DNA of 36,761 bases from an uncultured Bacteroidales bacterium. Lineage in GTDB: Bacteria; Bacteroidota; Bacteroidia; Bacteroidales; UBA932. Location: contig CAMZEI010000003.1 in assembly GCA_947305815.1 (NCBI GenBank), positions 1 to 36,761 of the forward strand, written 5' to 3'. The notes beneath the pieces are model-generated. The model was given only the letters and a program-made list of their open reading frames with translations, did not search any database and was not told the origin of the DNA. Position 1 is the stretch's first letter, and the number at the start of each line of letters is the position of its first letter. Positions 15,237-23,561 of this stretch are shown in pieces. The translations under genes were made by a program, and so were the position numbers.

Positions 15237-16445
15237 ATGAAAATTCTCGTAATCAACTGTGGCAGTTCGTCCATCAAGTACCAGCTGCTCGATATGCGCA
15301 GCGACGAAGACTATTCCCTTCTCGCCAAAGGCCTCCTCGAAAAGATAGGTCTCCCCGACAGCCGCCTCGTGCACAAACCCACCGGAGCCGATGTCTATGA
15401 TGTCGTAACCCCCGTGGCAGACCACAAGATAGGTATGAAGCTGGTCATGGACGCCCTCGTGGATCCCAGGCACGGAGTCCTCGGGAGCTTCGACGATGTC
15501 GATGCGGTCGGCCACAGGATAGTGCAGGGTGCAGATTTCTTCGCAGGCAGTGCAATTGTCACTCCTGACGTTATTGAAAAGATACGCATCTGCTGCGACT
15601 TCGCTCCTCTCCACAACCCCGCCCATCTGCTGGGTATCGAGGCAGTCTCCGAGGTGCTTCCCAAGACCCCTCAGGTGGTGACGTTTGATACCGCCTTCCA
15701 CCAGACCATGGAGCCCGCTGCATACATGTACGCCCTGCCCTGGAAGTATTACGAGCAGTACCGCGTGCGCCGCTACGGAGCTCACGGCACTTCGCACCAG
15801 TACGTGTACGGCCGCGGCGTCAAGCTCGCAGGACTCGATCCTGACAAGGCCCGCGTGATTACCTGCCATCTCGGCAACGGCAGCTCGGTCACCGCAATCC
15901 GCGGCGGCAAGTGTGTGGATACCTCCATGGGCTTCACCCCTCTCGAAGGCATGGTCATGGGTACCCGCTGCGGCATCATCGACGCCAATATAGTCCCTTA
16001 TATCATGAAGAAGGAGGGCCTCAGCCCGGATGAGATGACCACCGTGCTCAACAAGAAGAGCGGTTTCATGGGCCTCACCGGCAAGAGCTCCGATATCCGT
16101 GACATCAACTCCATGGCAGCCGCCGGCAATCCTCGCGGCAAGCTCTGCCAGGACATGCTGGTACACCACGTCACCAAGCTCGTGGGCGGCTACATTGCCG
16201 AGCTCGGCGGAGTCGACATGATAATCTTCACCGCAGGAGTGGGCGAGAACAATCCCTGGCTGCGTCAGCGCGTGCTGGAGAACCTCAGCTTCCTCGGCAT
16301 GAAAATCAACAAGGCCGCCAATGATGCCCCTAACGGTGAGGAGACCATAATCTCCGCGCCCGATTCGGCGATCATAGCGGCCATGATACCTACCAACGAG
16401 GAACTCGTGATAGCCCGCGACACTATGGAGCTTACGCGTCCATAG
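15237..16445 (+). CDS. ackA: Acetate kinase
   Basis: It interconverts acetyl phosphate plus ADP and acetate plus ATP, the ATP-yielding step of acetate fermentation. The N-terminal ASKHA-fold signature MKILVINCGSSSIKYQL is intact. Active-site segments include GHRIVQGADFF, FDTAFHQTM, RRYGAHGTSHQYV, the phosphate-binding CHLGNGSSVTAI and FTAGVGENNPWLRQRV. Length is 402 residues, standard. It has its own promoter and lies on the opposite strand to pta, with the last 14 bp overlapping the end of pta. Most bacteria place the two genes in one operon. Confidence 0.97.
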   Translation: MKILVINCGSSSIKYQLLDMRSDEDYSLLAKGLLEKIGLPDSRLVHKPTGADVYDVVTPVADHKIGMKLVMDALVDPRHGVLGSFDDVDAVGHRIVQGADFFAGSAIVTPDVIEKIRICCDFAPLHNPAHLLGIEAVSEVLPKTPQVVTFDTAFHQTMEPAAYMYALPWKYYEQYRVRRYGAHGTSHQYVYGRGVKLAGLDPDKARVITCHLGNGSSVTAIRGGKCVDTSMGFTPLEGMVMGTRCGIIDANIVPYIMKKEGLSPDEMTTVLNKKSGFMGLTGKSSDIRDINSMAAAGNPRGKLCQDMLVHHVTKLVGGYIAELGGVDMIIFTAGVGENNPWLRQRVLENLSFLGMKINKAANDAPNGEETIISAPDSAIIAAMIPTNEELVIARDTMELTRP

Positions 16446-17436
16446 CCTGGCAGGCGGTAATCGCTACCATTTTATATATATCGTCCACGCTGCAGCCGCG
16501 GCTGAGGTCGTTGACCGGCTTGGCGATTCCCTGGAGGATGGGGCCGATAGCATCGGCCTCTCCCAGTCTCTGGACCATCTTGTAGCAGATGTTGCCCACC
16601 TCAAGGTTAGGGAACACGAGCACGTTGGCCTTGCCTGCGATAGGGGAGCCGGGGGCCTTCTTGGAGCCTACCGAAGGGACGAGTGCCGCATCGGCCTGGA
16701 GTTCGCCGTCGATGTCGAGGCTGGGATCCATCTCCTTGGCGAGGCGGGTAGCTTCGAGCACCTTTTCCACGACTTCGTGCTTAGCGGAGCCCTTGGTTGA
16801 GAACGACAGCATTGCCACGCGGGGATTCTCGAATCCCGCGACGCTCTTTGCGGTCCTCGCGGTGCAGACGGCTATCTGTGAGAGCTGAGCTGCATCGGGA
16901 GCGGGAGTCACTGCCACGTCCCCGACTACGAGCACGCCTTCCTCACCGTACTGGGGAGTCTTGGTGATCATCAGCATGGCGCCGCTGACGCAGCTGATGC
17001 CGGGAGAGCACTTGATAATCTGAAGGGCGGGGCGGAGGGTCTCACCTGTAGTGGAGAGAGCGCCGCTTATCTGTCCGTCTGCATCGCCGCTCTTGATGAT
17101 GAGGCAGCCGAAATAGAGGGGATTCTGCACGAGTGCGTGTGCCTGCTCGGGGGTCATGCCCTTGGCTTTGCGGAGCTCATAGAGCAGAGCCTCGTACTGA
17201 GCGGTCTTCTCCGAAGTGGCGGGGTCGATGATGGTGGCTTCGCCTATGTGGCCGAGTCCGAGGGAAGCGGCTTTGGAGAGTATCTCCTCACGGTTGCCGA
17301 TGAGGATGATTTCAGCCAGCCCGTCCGCGATGGCGCGGTCAGCTGCCGTGATGGTGCGGTCCTCCAGCGATTCGGGGAGGACGATGCGCTGCTTGTTAGA
17401 CTTTGCGCGAGCGATGATGCTTTCGATAAGTGCCAT
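16432..17436 (-). CDS. pta: Phosphate acetyltransferase
   Basis: It converts acetyl-CoA and phosphate to acetyl phosphate, the partner reaction of acetate kinase. The short 334-residue form contains only the catalytic PTA domain, without the regulatory DRTGG/AAA N-terminal part seen in long Pta. Motifs are IVLPESLEDRTI near the start, GCLIIKSGDADGQISGA, and near the end KANVLVFPNLEVGNICYKM followed by GPILQGIAKPVNDLSRGCS. It is the last gene of a minus-strand run (nrnA, FKBP, MATE, pta), 29 bp after the MATE stop; I see no strong -7 element of its own. Its terminal codons overlap the end of ackA on the opposite strand. Confidence 0.96.
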   Translation of the reverse strand: MALIESIIARAKSNKQRIVLPESLEDRTITAADRAIADGLAEIILIGNREEILSKAASLGLGHIGEATIIDPATSEKTAQYEALLYELRKAKGMTPEQAHALVQNPLYFGCLIIKSGDADGQISGALSTTGETLRPALQIIKCSPGISCVSGAMLMITKTPQYGEEGVLVVGDVAVTPAPDAAQLSQIAVCTARTAKSVAGFENPRVAMLSFSTKGSAKHEVVEKVLEATRLAKEMDPSLDIDGELQADAALVPSVGSKKAPGSPIAGKANVLVFPNLEVGNICYKMVQRLGEADAIGPILQGIAKPVNDLSRGCSVDDIYKMVAITACQAMDA

Positions 17437-17465
17437 AATATGTGAATTAATATGTTGTCTTTGGA

Positions 17466-18863
17466 TTATTCTGCTGCGCTGCCGAGGATTTCTGCGCTGC
17501 CTCCGTCATGCAGCTTGCTGAACTTGCGGAACAGCCACACTATGCATATGGCTGATACCAATACCGATATTGAGTCCGATATGGGGAAACTCCACCATAC
17601 ACCGTCCTCCGCCATGAGCGAGGGGAGAGTGTAAATCAGCGGGAGCAGGAATATGAGCTGTCGTGACAGGGAGAGGAAGACGGATATCTTCACCATCCCC
17701 AGGCACTGGAAGAAATTGGCCGTAGTCATGCCGAATCCTACCAGGGCGAAGCCGCAGTTCATTATGCGTATGCCACGGGTGGCAAGTGTGAGCAGCTGCG
17801 GATCATTTGTAAAAAGCCCGACTGCAAGCTCCGGCAGGAACTCCGAAATCAGGAAGCACAGCAGGGTGACCAGCGTGTTCCATTTGGCTGTAAGAATGAA
17901 TACTTCCTTGACCCTGCCGTACTGACGTGCCCCGAAATTGTAGCCTGCAATTGGCTGCAGGCCCTGGTTGAACCCGAAGCATATCATGATGAACAGCATG
18001 GTGAAGCGGTTGATTATGCCGTAAGCACCGATTGAGAGGTCGCCGCCGAATTTGCGAAGCTGCTGATTGATGAACATCGCCACGAGGCTGGCCGCGCAGT
18101 TCATGAGGAAGGGCCCCAACCCTATGGCGAGGGACTTGCGTGCGATGGTCCAGTCAAGCTGGAACGGGGGCCTCGGGAAGTGCAGGAAGCGCTTCTTGTC
18201 CGCAAGGAACCAGAAGGTGTACACCAGAGCTCCCATCTGGCAGAGTATGGTGGCTATCGCAGCGCCCTTGATGCCCATGTCCAGCACGAAGATGAACAGC
18301 GGGTCCAGAATCGCGTTGGCAATGACCGTGAAGAGGGTGAGCGCCATCGCAGTCTTGGGATGGCCCGAGCAGCGAATTATGCCGTTGAAGCCGTGATACA
18401 GATGGGTAAATGCGTTGCCCAGCAGGATTATCCTCATGTAGTCCCGCGCGTACGGGATTGTCGCATCGCTGGCTCCGAAGAAATACAGTATGGGATCCAG
18501 GAATGCCAGGGCGAGCACCGTAAACAGGATGCCGATTATGACATTGAGGGTCAGGGTACACGAAAGCACCTTGCCGGCGCTCCGGTATTCCCTCTGCCCA
18601 AGCAGTATGGAGATGAGTGTCATCGCTCCTGCCCCGACGAGGGTGCCCAGGGCGATGGAGCTGTTCATCAGCGGGAATGTGACTGCAAGTCCGGAGATAG
18701 CATACGAGCCCACGTCCCTGATATGGCCGATATAGATGCTGTCGACCATGTTGTACAGCGAAGCAGCGGTCTGGGCTATTATGCCCGGGACCGCATACAT
18801 GCGCAGGAGCTTACCTATCTTGAGAGTGCCGAGCTCGGTAGGGGCTGCAGAGGCGTTGTCCAT
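17466..18863 (-). CDS. MATE-family efflux transporter
   Basis: A 465-residue inner-membrane protein with about 12 hydrophobic segments. The N-terminal motif MYAVPGIIAQTAASLYNMVDSIYIGHI is typical of MATE/NorM transporters. The internal repeat is seen in the second half, with FGFNQGLQPIAGYNFGARQYGRVKEVF. MATE proteins export cationic drugs or metabolites using Na+ or H+ gradients. The substrate cannot be told from the sequence. Its ATG overlaps the FKBP stop (ATGA), so it is translationally coupled to it. The location between an FKBP lipoprotein and pta gives no further hint. Confidence 0.92.
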   Translation of the reverse strand: MDNASAAPTELGTLKIGKLLRMYAVPGIIAQTAASLYNMVDSIYIGHIRDVGSYAISGLAVTFPLMNSSIALGTLVGAGAMTLISILLGQREYRSAGKVLSCTLTLNVIIGILFTVLALAFLDPILYFFGASDATIPYARDYMRIILLGNAFTHLYHGFNGIIRCSGHPKTAMALTLFTVIANAILDPLFIFVLDMGIKGAAIATILCQMGALVYTFWFLADKKRFLHFPRPPFQLDWTIARKSLAIGLGPFLMNCAASLVAMFINQQLRKFGGDLSIGAYGIINRFTMLFIMICFGFNQGLQPIAGYNFGARQYGRVKEVFILTAKWNTLVTLLCFLISEFLPELAVGLFTNDPQLLTLATRGIRIMNCGFALVGFGMTTANFFQCLGMVKISVFLSLSRQLIFLLPLIYTLPSLMAEDGVWWSFPISDSISVLVSAICIVWLFRKFSKLHDGGSAEILGSAAE

Positions 18864-19858
18864 CAGTTGCTCTCCGTAGCTTCGAGGTCAAACCTGAGGG
18901 GGCTGTAGGCAGGTATGGTCTTGCCGCTGCCGGATGAGCCATATCCCAGCGAGGATATGAATATCACCGAAACCTCCTGCCTTGGAGGCATGTTCCAGAC
19001 TCCGGCTGCGAATCCGGCCACGGGCTTGGATTTGCTCGTGGTTATAGTGACTTCAGAATAATCCTTGCCCCATTGCACCGACACCTTGGAGCTGCTGTCG
19101 AACTCGCTGCCGTTCAGCAGGCGGCCGCTGTAATTGACATACACGGTCGTATCGCTGGGGTACACGCTCTCGCTGTAGGGAGTCTTTACGGCATTGCCGG
19201 CGGCGTCAATCAGATACACGCCGTAGATAAGGGAGTCGGCAATCTTTACTTTTGGGAAATTGTGACTGAAAAACGCACTCAGAGAATCCAGCTCCCACTT
19301 TGTCTCGTCGGGTACGATATCCCTAAGATACAGGTCGTATATGGTGCTGGTGCCGGACTCGTTGGCATAATAGTCGTCAAGCTTGTCGTAGCGCGAGGTC
19401 GTGTTGAGCCAGCCCGGGACGAGGCATTTGCGGTGGCCTCCTACCTTCATGCCCTTGAGCGCGGATTCCAGACCGGCTGAGATGCCGCTCTCGGAGAAGC
19501 TTGTAAGTTTGGGACCATAGTAATAGCTCTTGTCGTAACCCGTGCCTACACGCTCGGCGAGGCTGCGAAAGGTTGTGCTCACGAAGCTCTCTCCCAGTGA
19601 AGCAGGGGTGCTGGTGGTATAGTCAAGATACACGAACAGCTCTTCATCAGTGCCCTCGAGTTCGGCTCCTGTCCCGGGCTCATCGACGAGTATCCATACG
19701 CCTTCGGGTGTCTGGGGTGCGTCCGGGTGATAAGTGTTGATCCAGGCCTCCAGGGATTGTTTTGTGCCGGAGTTCAGCTCGGTGCTTGCGGTCTTGGCGC
19801 ACGATGCCGCCACCAGGAGGGCTGCAAGTGCCGAAATAATTATGATTGTCTTTTTCAT
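18863..19858 (-). CDS. FKBP-type peptidyl-prolyl isomerase lipoprotein (two domains)
   Basis: A 331-residue lipoprotein with signal MKKTIIIISALAALLVAASC (lipobox AASC, Cys20). The second half has the FKBP pattern clearly: VYVNYSGRLLNGSEFDSS, then VAGFAAGVWNMPPRQEVSVIF and the final YGSSGSGKTIPAYSPLRFDLE. A weaker FKBP-like region in the first half (about 70-200) includes LESALKGMKVGGHRKCLVP and is followed by LYDLYLRDIVP-like text, as in other two-domain FKBPs of this phylum. It probably helps protein folding in the periplasm or at the outer membrane. The N-terminal domain is divergent and may be inactive. Both ends overlap neighbours by a few bases (nrnA and MATE). Confidence 0.82.
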   Translation of the reverse strand: MKKTIIIISALAALLVAASCAKTASTELNSGTKQSLEAWINTYHPDAPQTPEGVWILVDEPGTGAELEGTDEELFVYLDYTTSTPASLGESFVSTTFRSLAERVGTGYDKSYYYGPKLTSFSESGISAGLESALKGMKVGGHRKCLVPGWLNTTSRYDKLDDYYANESGTSTIYDLYLRDIVPDETKWELDSLSAFFSHNFPKVKIADSLIYGVYLIDAAGNAVKTPYSESVYPSDTTVYVNYSGRLLNGSEFDSSSKVSVQWGKDYSEVTITTSKSKPVAGFAAGVWNMPPRQEVSVIFISSLGYGSSGSGKTIPAYSPLRFDLEATESN

Positions 19859-20880
19859 TCGCTTAAATGCTCTTTAACATAGGCCTCTGCCCCTTCGGGT
19901 GAGGAGATTTGGGAGGGCCACCGCAGTTTCCCGCCGGCCGCCTGCTCGTGTCCGCCGCCGCCATACCATGTCTTGGCGATGGCGAGGGCCGAGCGTCCCT
20001 TCTTGGACCTGATCGATACGCGGAAGTACCCGCCTTCGTCCTCTCTGAGGAATATGCTTGCCGTGACTTCCTTAACCGTGAGCGGGATGTTGACCAGGCC
20101 TTCCAGCTCGCCTTCGCGTATGCCGAAATGCTCAATCTCCTCGCGCCGCAGTATCATCCAGGCGGTGTCGCCTTCGATATGCAGCTTTTCCGACAGGATG
20201 TAGCCGGTAATGCGCAGCCTGTTCTCCCTGCCGGAGTTGTAAATCGCTTCGATTATGGCGTCGCGGTCTACTCCGAGCGAAAGCAAATCCGATGCCATCG
20301 CAAGGGTTGAGGGATATACCGAATTGGCGAAATTGTTGGTGTCGGTGGTCATGCCGCACATAAGTGCCCTGGCGCATGGTTCGGTGAGCGGGCCGCCGTC
20401 GGGGCGGGATGCCTCCAGTGCGCGCAGGACTTGATATACCAGCTCGCTTGCGGAGGAGATCTCCGTCTCGCTGAACCACAGGTCAAACAATTCGGTATCG
20501 GGCTCCTGGTGATGGTCTATGAGGACTTTGCGGGCAGGACTGCGGCGCAGGGCCCCCTCCAGGCTGTCTACCCGCGAGGGCTTGTTGAAGTCGGTGCATA
20601 TCAGCAGGTCGCATCCGGTGACCAGCGCTTCGGCCTTCCCGGGCTCCGAAGATGCATATACGGTGCACTCGGGGTCCACGATGAACTTAAGATTGCCTGC
20701 GAGTTCGCCCGGCAGTACCACGGTCGCCTCAATGCCTCTGGATGCAAGGTAGCGCCTCACTGCGGTGCTGCTTCCCGCAGCGTCGCCGTCAGGGTTGGTA
20801 TGCGACAGTACGCACACCCTGGGCCCGCCATCCAGCATGGCGGACAGCCTTGCAATCTTGTCAGCGGTAACCGTGCTCAT
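19855..20880 (-). CDS. nrnA: DHH-family phosphoesterase (NrnA-like oligoribonuclease / pAp phosphatase)
   Basis: A 341-residue cytoplasmic enzyme of the DHH/DHHA1 family. The metal-binding motifs are NPDGDA (Asp31, Asp33), TDFNKPSRVD (about 96-105), the hallmark DHH in LIDHHQEP (122-124), and GMTTDTNNF. The DHHA1 domain at the C-terminus has the substrate-binding GGGGHEQAAGG. NrnA degrades very short RNAs to mononucleotides and in many bacteria also dephosphorylates 3'-phosphoadenosine 5'-phosphate. I chose the ATG at 20880, which is the family-like start; a TTG at 20904 lies within its own promoter element. It heads the minus-strand run that ends with pta. Confidence 0.9.
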   Translation of the reverse strand: MSTVTADKIARLSAMLDGGPRVCVLSHTNPDGDAAGSSTAVRRYLASRGIEATVVLPGELAGNLKFIVDPECTVYASSEPGKAEALVTGCDLLICTDFNKPSRVDSLEGALRRSPARKVLIDHHQEPDTELFDLWFSETEISSASELVYQVLRALEASRPDGGPLTEPCARALMCGMTTDTNNFANSVYPSTLAMASDLLSLGVDRDAIIEAIYNSGRENRLRITGYILSEKLHIEGDTAWMILRREEIEHFGIREGELEGLVNIPLTVKEVTASIFLREDEGGYFRVSIRSKKGRSALAIAKTWYGGGGHEQAAGGKLRWPSQISSPEGAEAYVKEHLSE

Positions 20881-20901
20881 GCGTCGTCTGTCTATGATTC
20901 G

Positions 20902-20909
20902 CAAAATTA
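20902..20909 (-). promoter_or_regulatory. Bacteroidota -7 element for nrnA
   Basis: TAATTTTG on the minus strand, 21 nt before the nrnA ATG. No convincing -33 element. Confidence 0.5.
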
Positions 20910-20917
20910 GTCAAAAT

Positions 20918-20949
20918 ATTGCATTTCATAAATCAATTTCCTAACTTTG
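20918..20949 (+). promoter_or_regulatory. Promoter of the 20985 gene
   Basis: ATTG (20918-20921, one mismatch to TTTG) is followed after 20 bp by TAACTTTG (20942-20949), 35 nt before the ATG at 20985. It sits back to back with the nrnA element. Confidence 0.6.
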
Positions 20950-20984
20950 TCAGGATATTTGGAAATAATGTAAACGCCTTAATA

Positions 20985-21686
20985 ATGAATCCCGTTATCA
21001 AGAAAATTCTGACCTGGGTAGTATTCCCCGTCGTCATCCTGCTGCTGGTCTATCTTACGGTCGCCAGCATCATGAAGCCGGTCAACTTCAACAAGCAGAA
21101 GGCTTTCCGCGAGACCATTGCAGTACAGCGTCTCCAGGACATCCGTACGCTCCAGGTTGCCTACAAAGGCTTCTATGGCAAGTATGCTGACCAGATTGAC
21201 AGCCTTAAGGATTATTACAACAACGGTGACATGATCATCGTCATGCAGGTCGGTTCGCTCGACGACTCCGCTGCAGTTGCCCACACCGAAGCTGTCAAGA
21301 AGAAGGCTCCCCGTAACAAGAAGCTTTCGTCTGCCGACCTCTATCAGATGTACATGGCAGGTGACAAGAACCTCGTCTTCTCTGTTGAGACCAAGATTCC
21401 CGTACGCGACACCCTTCTGCGCAGGGATGGCTTCAGCATCGACGATACTTTCGTGATTCCGTTCTCCGGCGGCGAGCCCGTCGAGATGGAAGCGGTCATC
21501 AAGCCGGTCTCCGGTGTCCAGGTGCCCCTGTTCGAGGCCCGCATGCCTTACAAGCAGCTGCTTAAGGGACTTGACAACCAGCTTCGAATCAACCTCGATG
21601 CTGAGTGCCGCGACCGCAACCGCTACGAAGGCCTCCAGGTCGGCAGCGTATCCGCTCCTAACAACAACGCAGGTAACTGGGAGTAG
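20985..21686 (+). CDS. Conserved membrane-anchored protein of unknown function
   Basis: I do not recognise a named family. The 233-residue product has one N-terminal membrane anchor (about 9-30, rich in V, L and I after a short basic start MNPVIKK) and a soluble remainder that would face the periplasm. Residues 45-75 (IAVQRLQDIRTLQVAYKGFY and onward) look helical and recall the stalk of pilin-like or secreted coiled proteins. A basic patch KKKAPRNKK lies near residue 107-115. The C-terminus ends in an asparagine-rich tail. It lies 5 bp before a DUF3822 gene and rsmD, so the three are probably co-transcribed. I chose the ATG at 20985 because the upstream frame lacks a good start and would run through the promoter. 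Confidence 0.8.
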   Translation: MNPVIKKILTWVVFPVVILLLVYLTVASIMKPVNFNKQKAFRETIAVQRLQDIRTLQVAYKGFYGKYADQIDSLKDYYNNGDMIIVMQVGSLDDSAAVAHTEAVKKKAPRNKKLSSADLYQMYMAGDKNLVFSVETKIPVRDTLLRRDGFSIDDTFVIPFSGGEPVEMEAVIKPVSGVQVPLFEARMPYKQLLKGLDNQLRINLDAECRDRNRYEGLQVGSVSAPNNNAGNWE

Positions 21687-21691
21687 CAGCG

Positions 21692-22210
21692 GTGGAGGTA
21701 TCCATTCTCACACCCAAATGCACCCTGGTGCCCGCGGATCTCTTTGAGCCTGATAAGGCTTCCGCGATGCTCTCAGAGGTTGTAGGGTTGGAGGATGACG
21801 ATGTCGTAAGCCATGTTGAGGTGCCGCAGTACGGAGCCGTGCTCCTGTATGCGGATTCCACCTCGGACAAATACTCCAAGACCATAAAGGACATCTCGGG
21901 CAAGGGTGTAGGTACCCTTCCCGAGATGTTTTATATACTCCGGGACCTGCGCGAGTGCAGCGAGTACAACAAGCTCGTAGCCTCCCGTCATGACGGCTGG
22001 CTATATCTTGCAATCGCGAAGGGTGATGACCTGTCGCTGGCCAATGTCTACAAGGCTTCCGACTTCACCACCGCCGAGTATTTCCTCTTCCTCGCACTCA
22101 AGTCCCTGCAGCTCAATCCCGAGCAGACTACGGTATGCTGGAGGGGGCCGCTCGAGCAGGAGGACGAAATGTCCCTCTGCCGTTATTTCAAGTCCGTCGA
22201 GACCATATGA
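21692..22210 (+). CDS. DUF3822-like protein, N-terminally short
   Basis: A 172-residue protein starting with GTG (VEVSILTPKCTLVPADLF). The TPKxTLVPxxLF string and the late WRGPLEQEDEM segment match the middle and end of the Bacteroidota DUF3822 family, which has an actin-like ATPase fold and usually stands next to rsmD. As far as I recall, family members have about 80-90 further residues at the N-terminus; here that part is missing, and the previous gene stops only 5 bp upstream in another frame. No function is known. Its stop overlaps the rsmD ATG (ATGA), so rsmD translation is coupled to it. Confidence 0.72.
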   Translation: MEVSILTPKCTLVPADLFEPDKASAMLSEVVGLEDDDVVSHVEVPQYGAVLLYADSTSDKYSKTIKDISGKGVGTLPEMFYILRDLRECSEYNKLVASRHDGWLYLAIAKGDDLSLANVYKASDFTTAEYFLFLALKSLQLNPEQTTVCWRGPLEQEDEMSLCRYFKSVETI

Positions 22211-22746
22211 GGATAATCGGCGGACGTCTGGGAGGCAAGACTGTCCTCCCTCCTTCAGGCTATAAGGCCAGGCCCACCACGGATTTCGCCAAGGAGGGCC
22301 TTTTCAGTGTACTGGACAACGCATACGAGTTCGAGGATCTCAAGGTCCTGGACCTTTTCGGCGGCACCGGCGCTATTTCATACGAGTTTGCATCGCGTGG
22401 CGCATCGCGCGTGTACTGCATAGAGATGTCGCGTGACAACGCCTCCTTCATCCGCCGCGAAACCGCCCGCCTCGGGCTTGACAATGTCACGGTAGTACAT
22501 TCCAACGTATTTGATTTCCTGCCGCTCTGCCGGGAGAAGTTCGATATCATTTTTGCCGATCCACCCTATGCAATAGAGGGCCTGGACGGCATCCCGGACA
22601 AGGTCTTCTCAAGGGATATCCTGCATCCCGGGGCATGGTTCATCCTCGAGCACGGCGGCGAATACGACTTCTCGGGCCATCCCTTCTTCCTCAAGGAGAA
22701 GGTCTATGGCCGGGTGCATTTCACTTTCTTCGAAAAGAAGCCCTAG
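22207..22746 (+). CDS. rsmD: 16S rRNA (guanine966-N2)-methyltransferase
   Basis: It methylates G966 of 16S rRNA on the small ribosomal subunit using S-adenosylmethionine. The start MRIIGGRLGGK is the usual RsmD opening, followed by RPTTDFAKEGLFSVL (22-36). SAM-binding motif I is LDLFGGTG (48-55) and the catalytic DPPY motif is at 118-121 (FADPPY). Length is 179 residues, typical. The ATG at 22207 overlaps the DUF3822 stop. Its own stop TAG lies inside the 4-bp CTAG shared with the convergent mazG stop. Confidence 0.95.
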   Translation: MRIIGGRLGGKTVLPPSGYKARPTTDFAKEGLFSVLDNAYEFEDLKVLDLFGGTGAISYEFASRGASRVYCIEMSRDNASFIRRETARLGLDNVTVVHSNVFDFLPLCREKFDIIFADPPYAIEGLDGIPDKVFSRDILHPGAWFILEHGGEYDFSGHPFFLKEKVYGRVHFTFFEKKP

Positions 22747-23534
22747 AGTCCTTTGGACTTGCCTTCGTCCCAGATGGCGTCCATCTGCTCCAGACTCAGG
22801 TCTGAGAACTTGATGCCGCGCCTCTTAATCTCATCCTCCAGATAGCCGAAACGCCTGCGGAATTTGCTGCAGGTTCCGCTCAGGGCTTTCTCGGGGTCAA
22901 CTCCGTAGAGGCGGGCGGCGTTGATGCACGCGAACAGCAGGTCGCCGAACTCCTCCTCCATATGGGCGGGATCATCTTCGCCGCAGGCTTCCCTGGCTTC
23001 ACCGAGCTCCTCGGATACCTTGGCCCAGACATCCTCGCGCCTCTCCCAGTCGAAGCCGCATCCCCTGGCTTTTTCCTGCATGGACATGGCCTTGAGCAGG
23101 GCGGGCATTGAGTCAGGGATGCCTGACATGACGGTCTTGTTGCCGTTCTTCTCCTTTGCCTTAACCAGCTCCCAGGTGTCAGCTATCTCCTTGGCTGACA
23201 GCTGCTTGCCTGCCTGGTCGCCGAAGACGTGCGGATGGCGGAAGACCATCTTGTCGCATATTATCCCGAGGCAGTCGGCTATGTCGAATAGCCCCTGCTC
23301 CTGGGCGATGCGGGCATAGAACACCATGTGGTACAGCAGGTCGCCTATTTCGCCGGCAGTCGCTCCGGAATCCTCTTTTACTATAGCATCGCTGAGCTCA
23401 TAGACTTCCTCTTCGGTCATGGGACGTATGCTGAGCATAGTCTGTGCGGCGTTCCAGGGACAGCGTTCGCGCAGGGCGTCCATAGTGTCCAGCAGACGGC
23501 CGAAAGCCTCCATTTTCTCTTCTTTGGTGTGCAT
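22743..23534 (-). CDS. mazG: Nucleoside triphosphate pyrophosphohydrolase MazG
   Basis: This cytoplasmic housecleaning enzyme hydrolyses (d)NTPs to NMP and pyrophosphate and can lower ppGpp. Two MazG domains are present, as in E. coli MazG. The N-terminal one has RCPWNAAQTMLSI, EEEVYEL (41-47) and GEIGDLLYHMVFYA (61-74). The C-terminal one has EELGEAREA and EEEFGDLLFACINAARL. Length is 263 residues, standard. I chose the ATG at 23534, since MHTKEEKMEAF is family-like and lies 27 nt after a -7 element. It is divergent from tcdA and its last codon overlaps the end of rsmD. Confidence 0.95.
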   Translation of the reverse strand: MHTKEEKMEAFGRLLDTMDALRERCPWNAAQTMLSIRPMTEEEVYELSDAIVKEDSGATAGEIGDLLYHMVFYARIAQEQGLFDIADCLGIICDKMVFRHPHVFGDQAGKQLSAKEIADTWELVKAKEKNGNKTVMSGIPDSMPALLKAMSMQEKARGCGFDWERREDVWAKVSEELGEAREACGEDDPAHMEEEFGDLLFACINAARLYGVDPEKALSGTCSKFRRRFGYLEDEIKRRGIKFSDLSLEQMDAIWDEGKSKGL

Positions 23535-23554
23535 CGGAATAATTGCTAATTTTG
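23523..23554 (+). promoter_or_regulatory. Promoter of tcdA
   Basis: TTTG (23523-23526), 20 bp, TAATTTTG (23547-23554): a full Bacteroidota consensus. The tcdA ATG is 24 nt further. The -33 element lies inside the first codons of mazG. Confidence 0.75.
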
Positions 23555-23561
23555 CGTCTTG

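Noticed and set aside
15601-15625. A CTCCACAACC string resembling the 17-mer element
   Set aside because: It matches only about ten bases, lies in conserved ackA coding sequence and lacks the GCG hairpin.
14964-16169. A 401-codon open frame on the minus strand spanning the comEC/ackA spacer
   Set aside because: It runs through the ackA gene and its promoter in antisense and overlaps the start of comEC in another frame; both real genes have clear family motifs.
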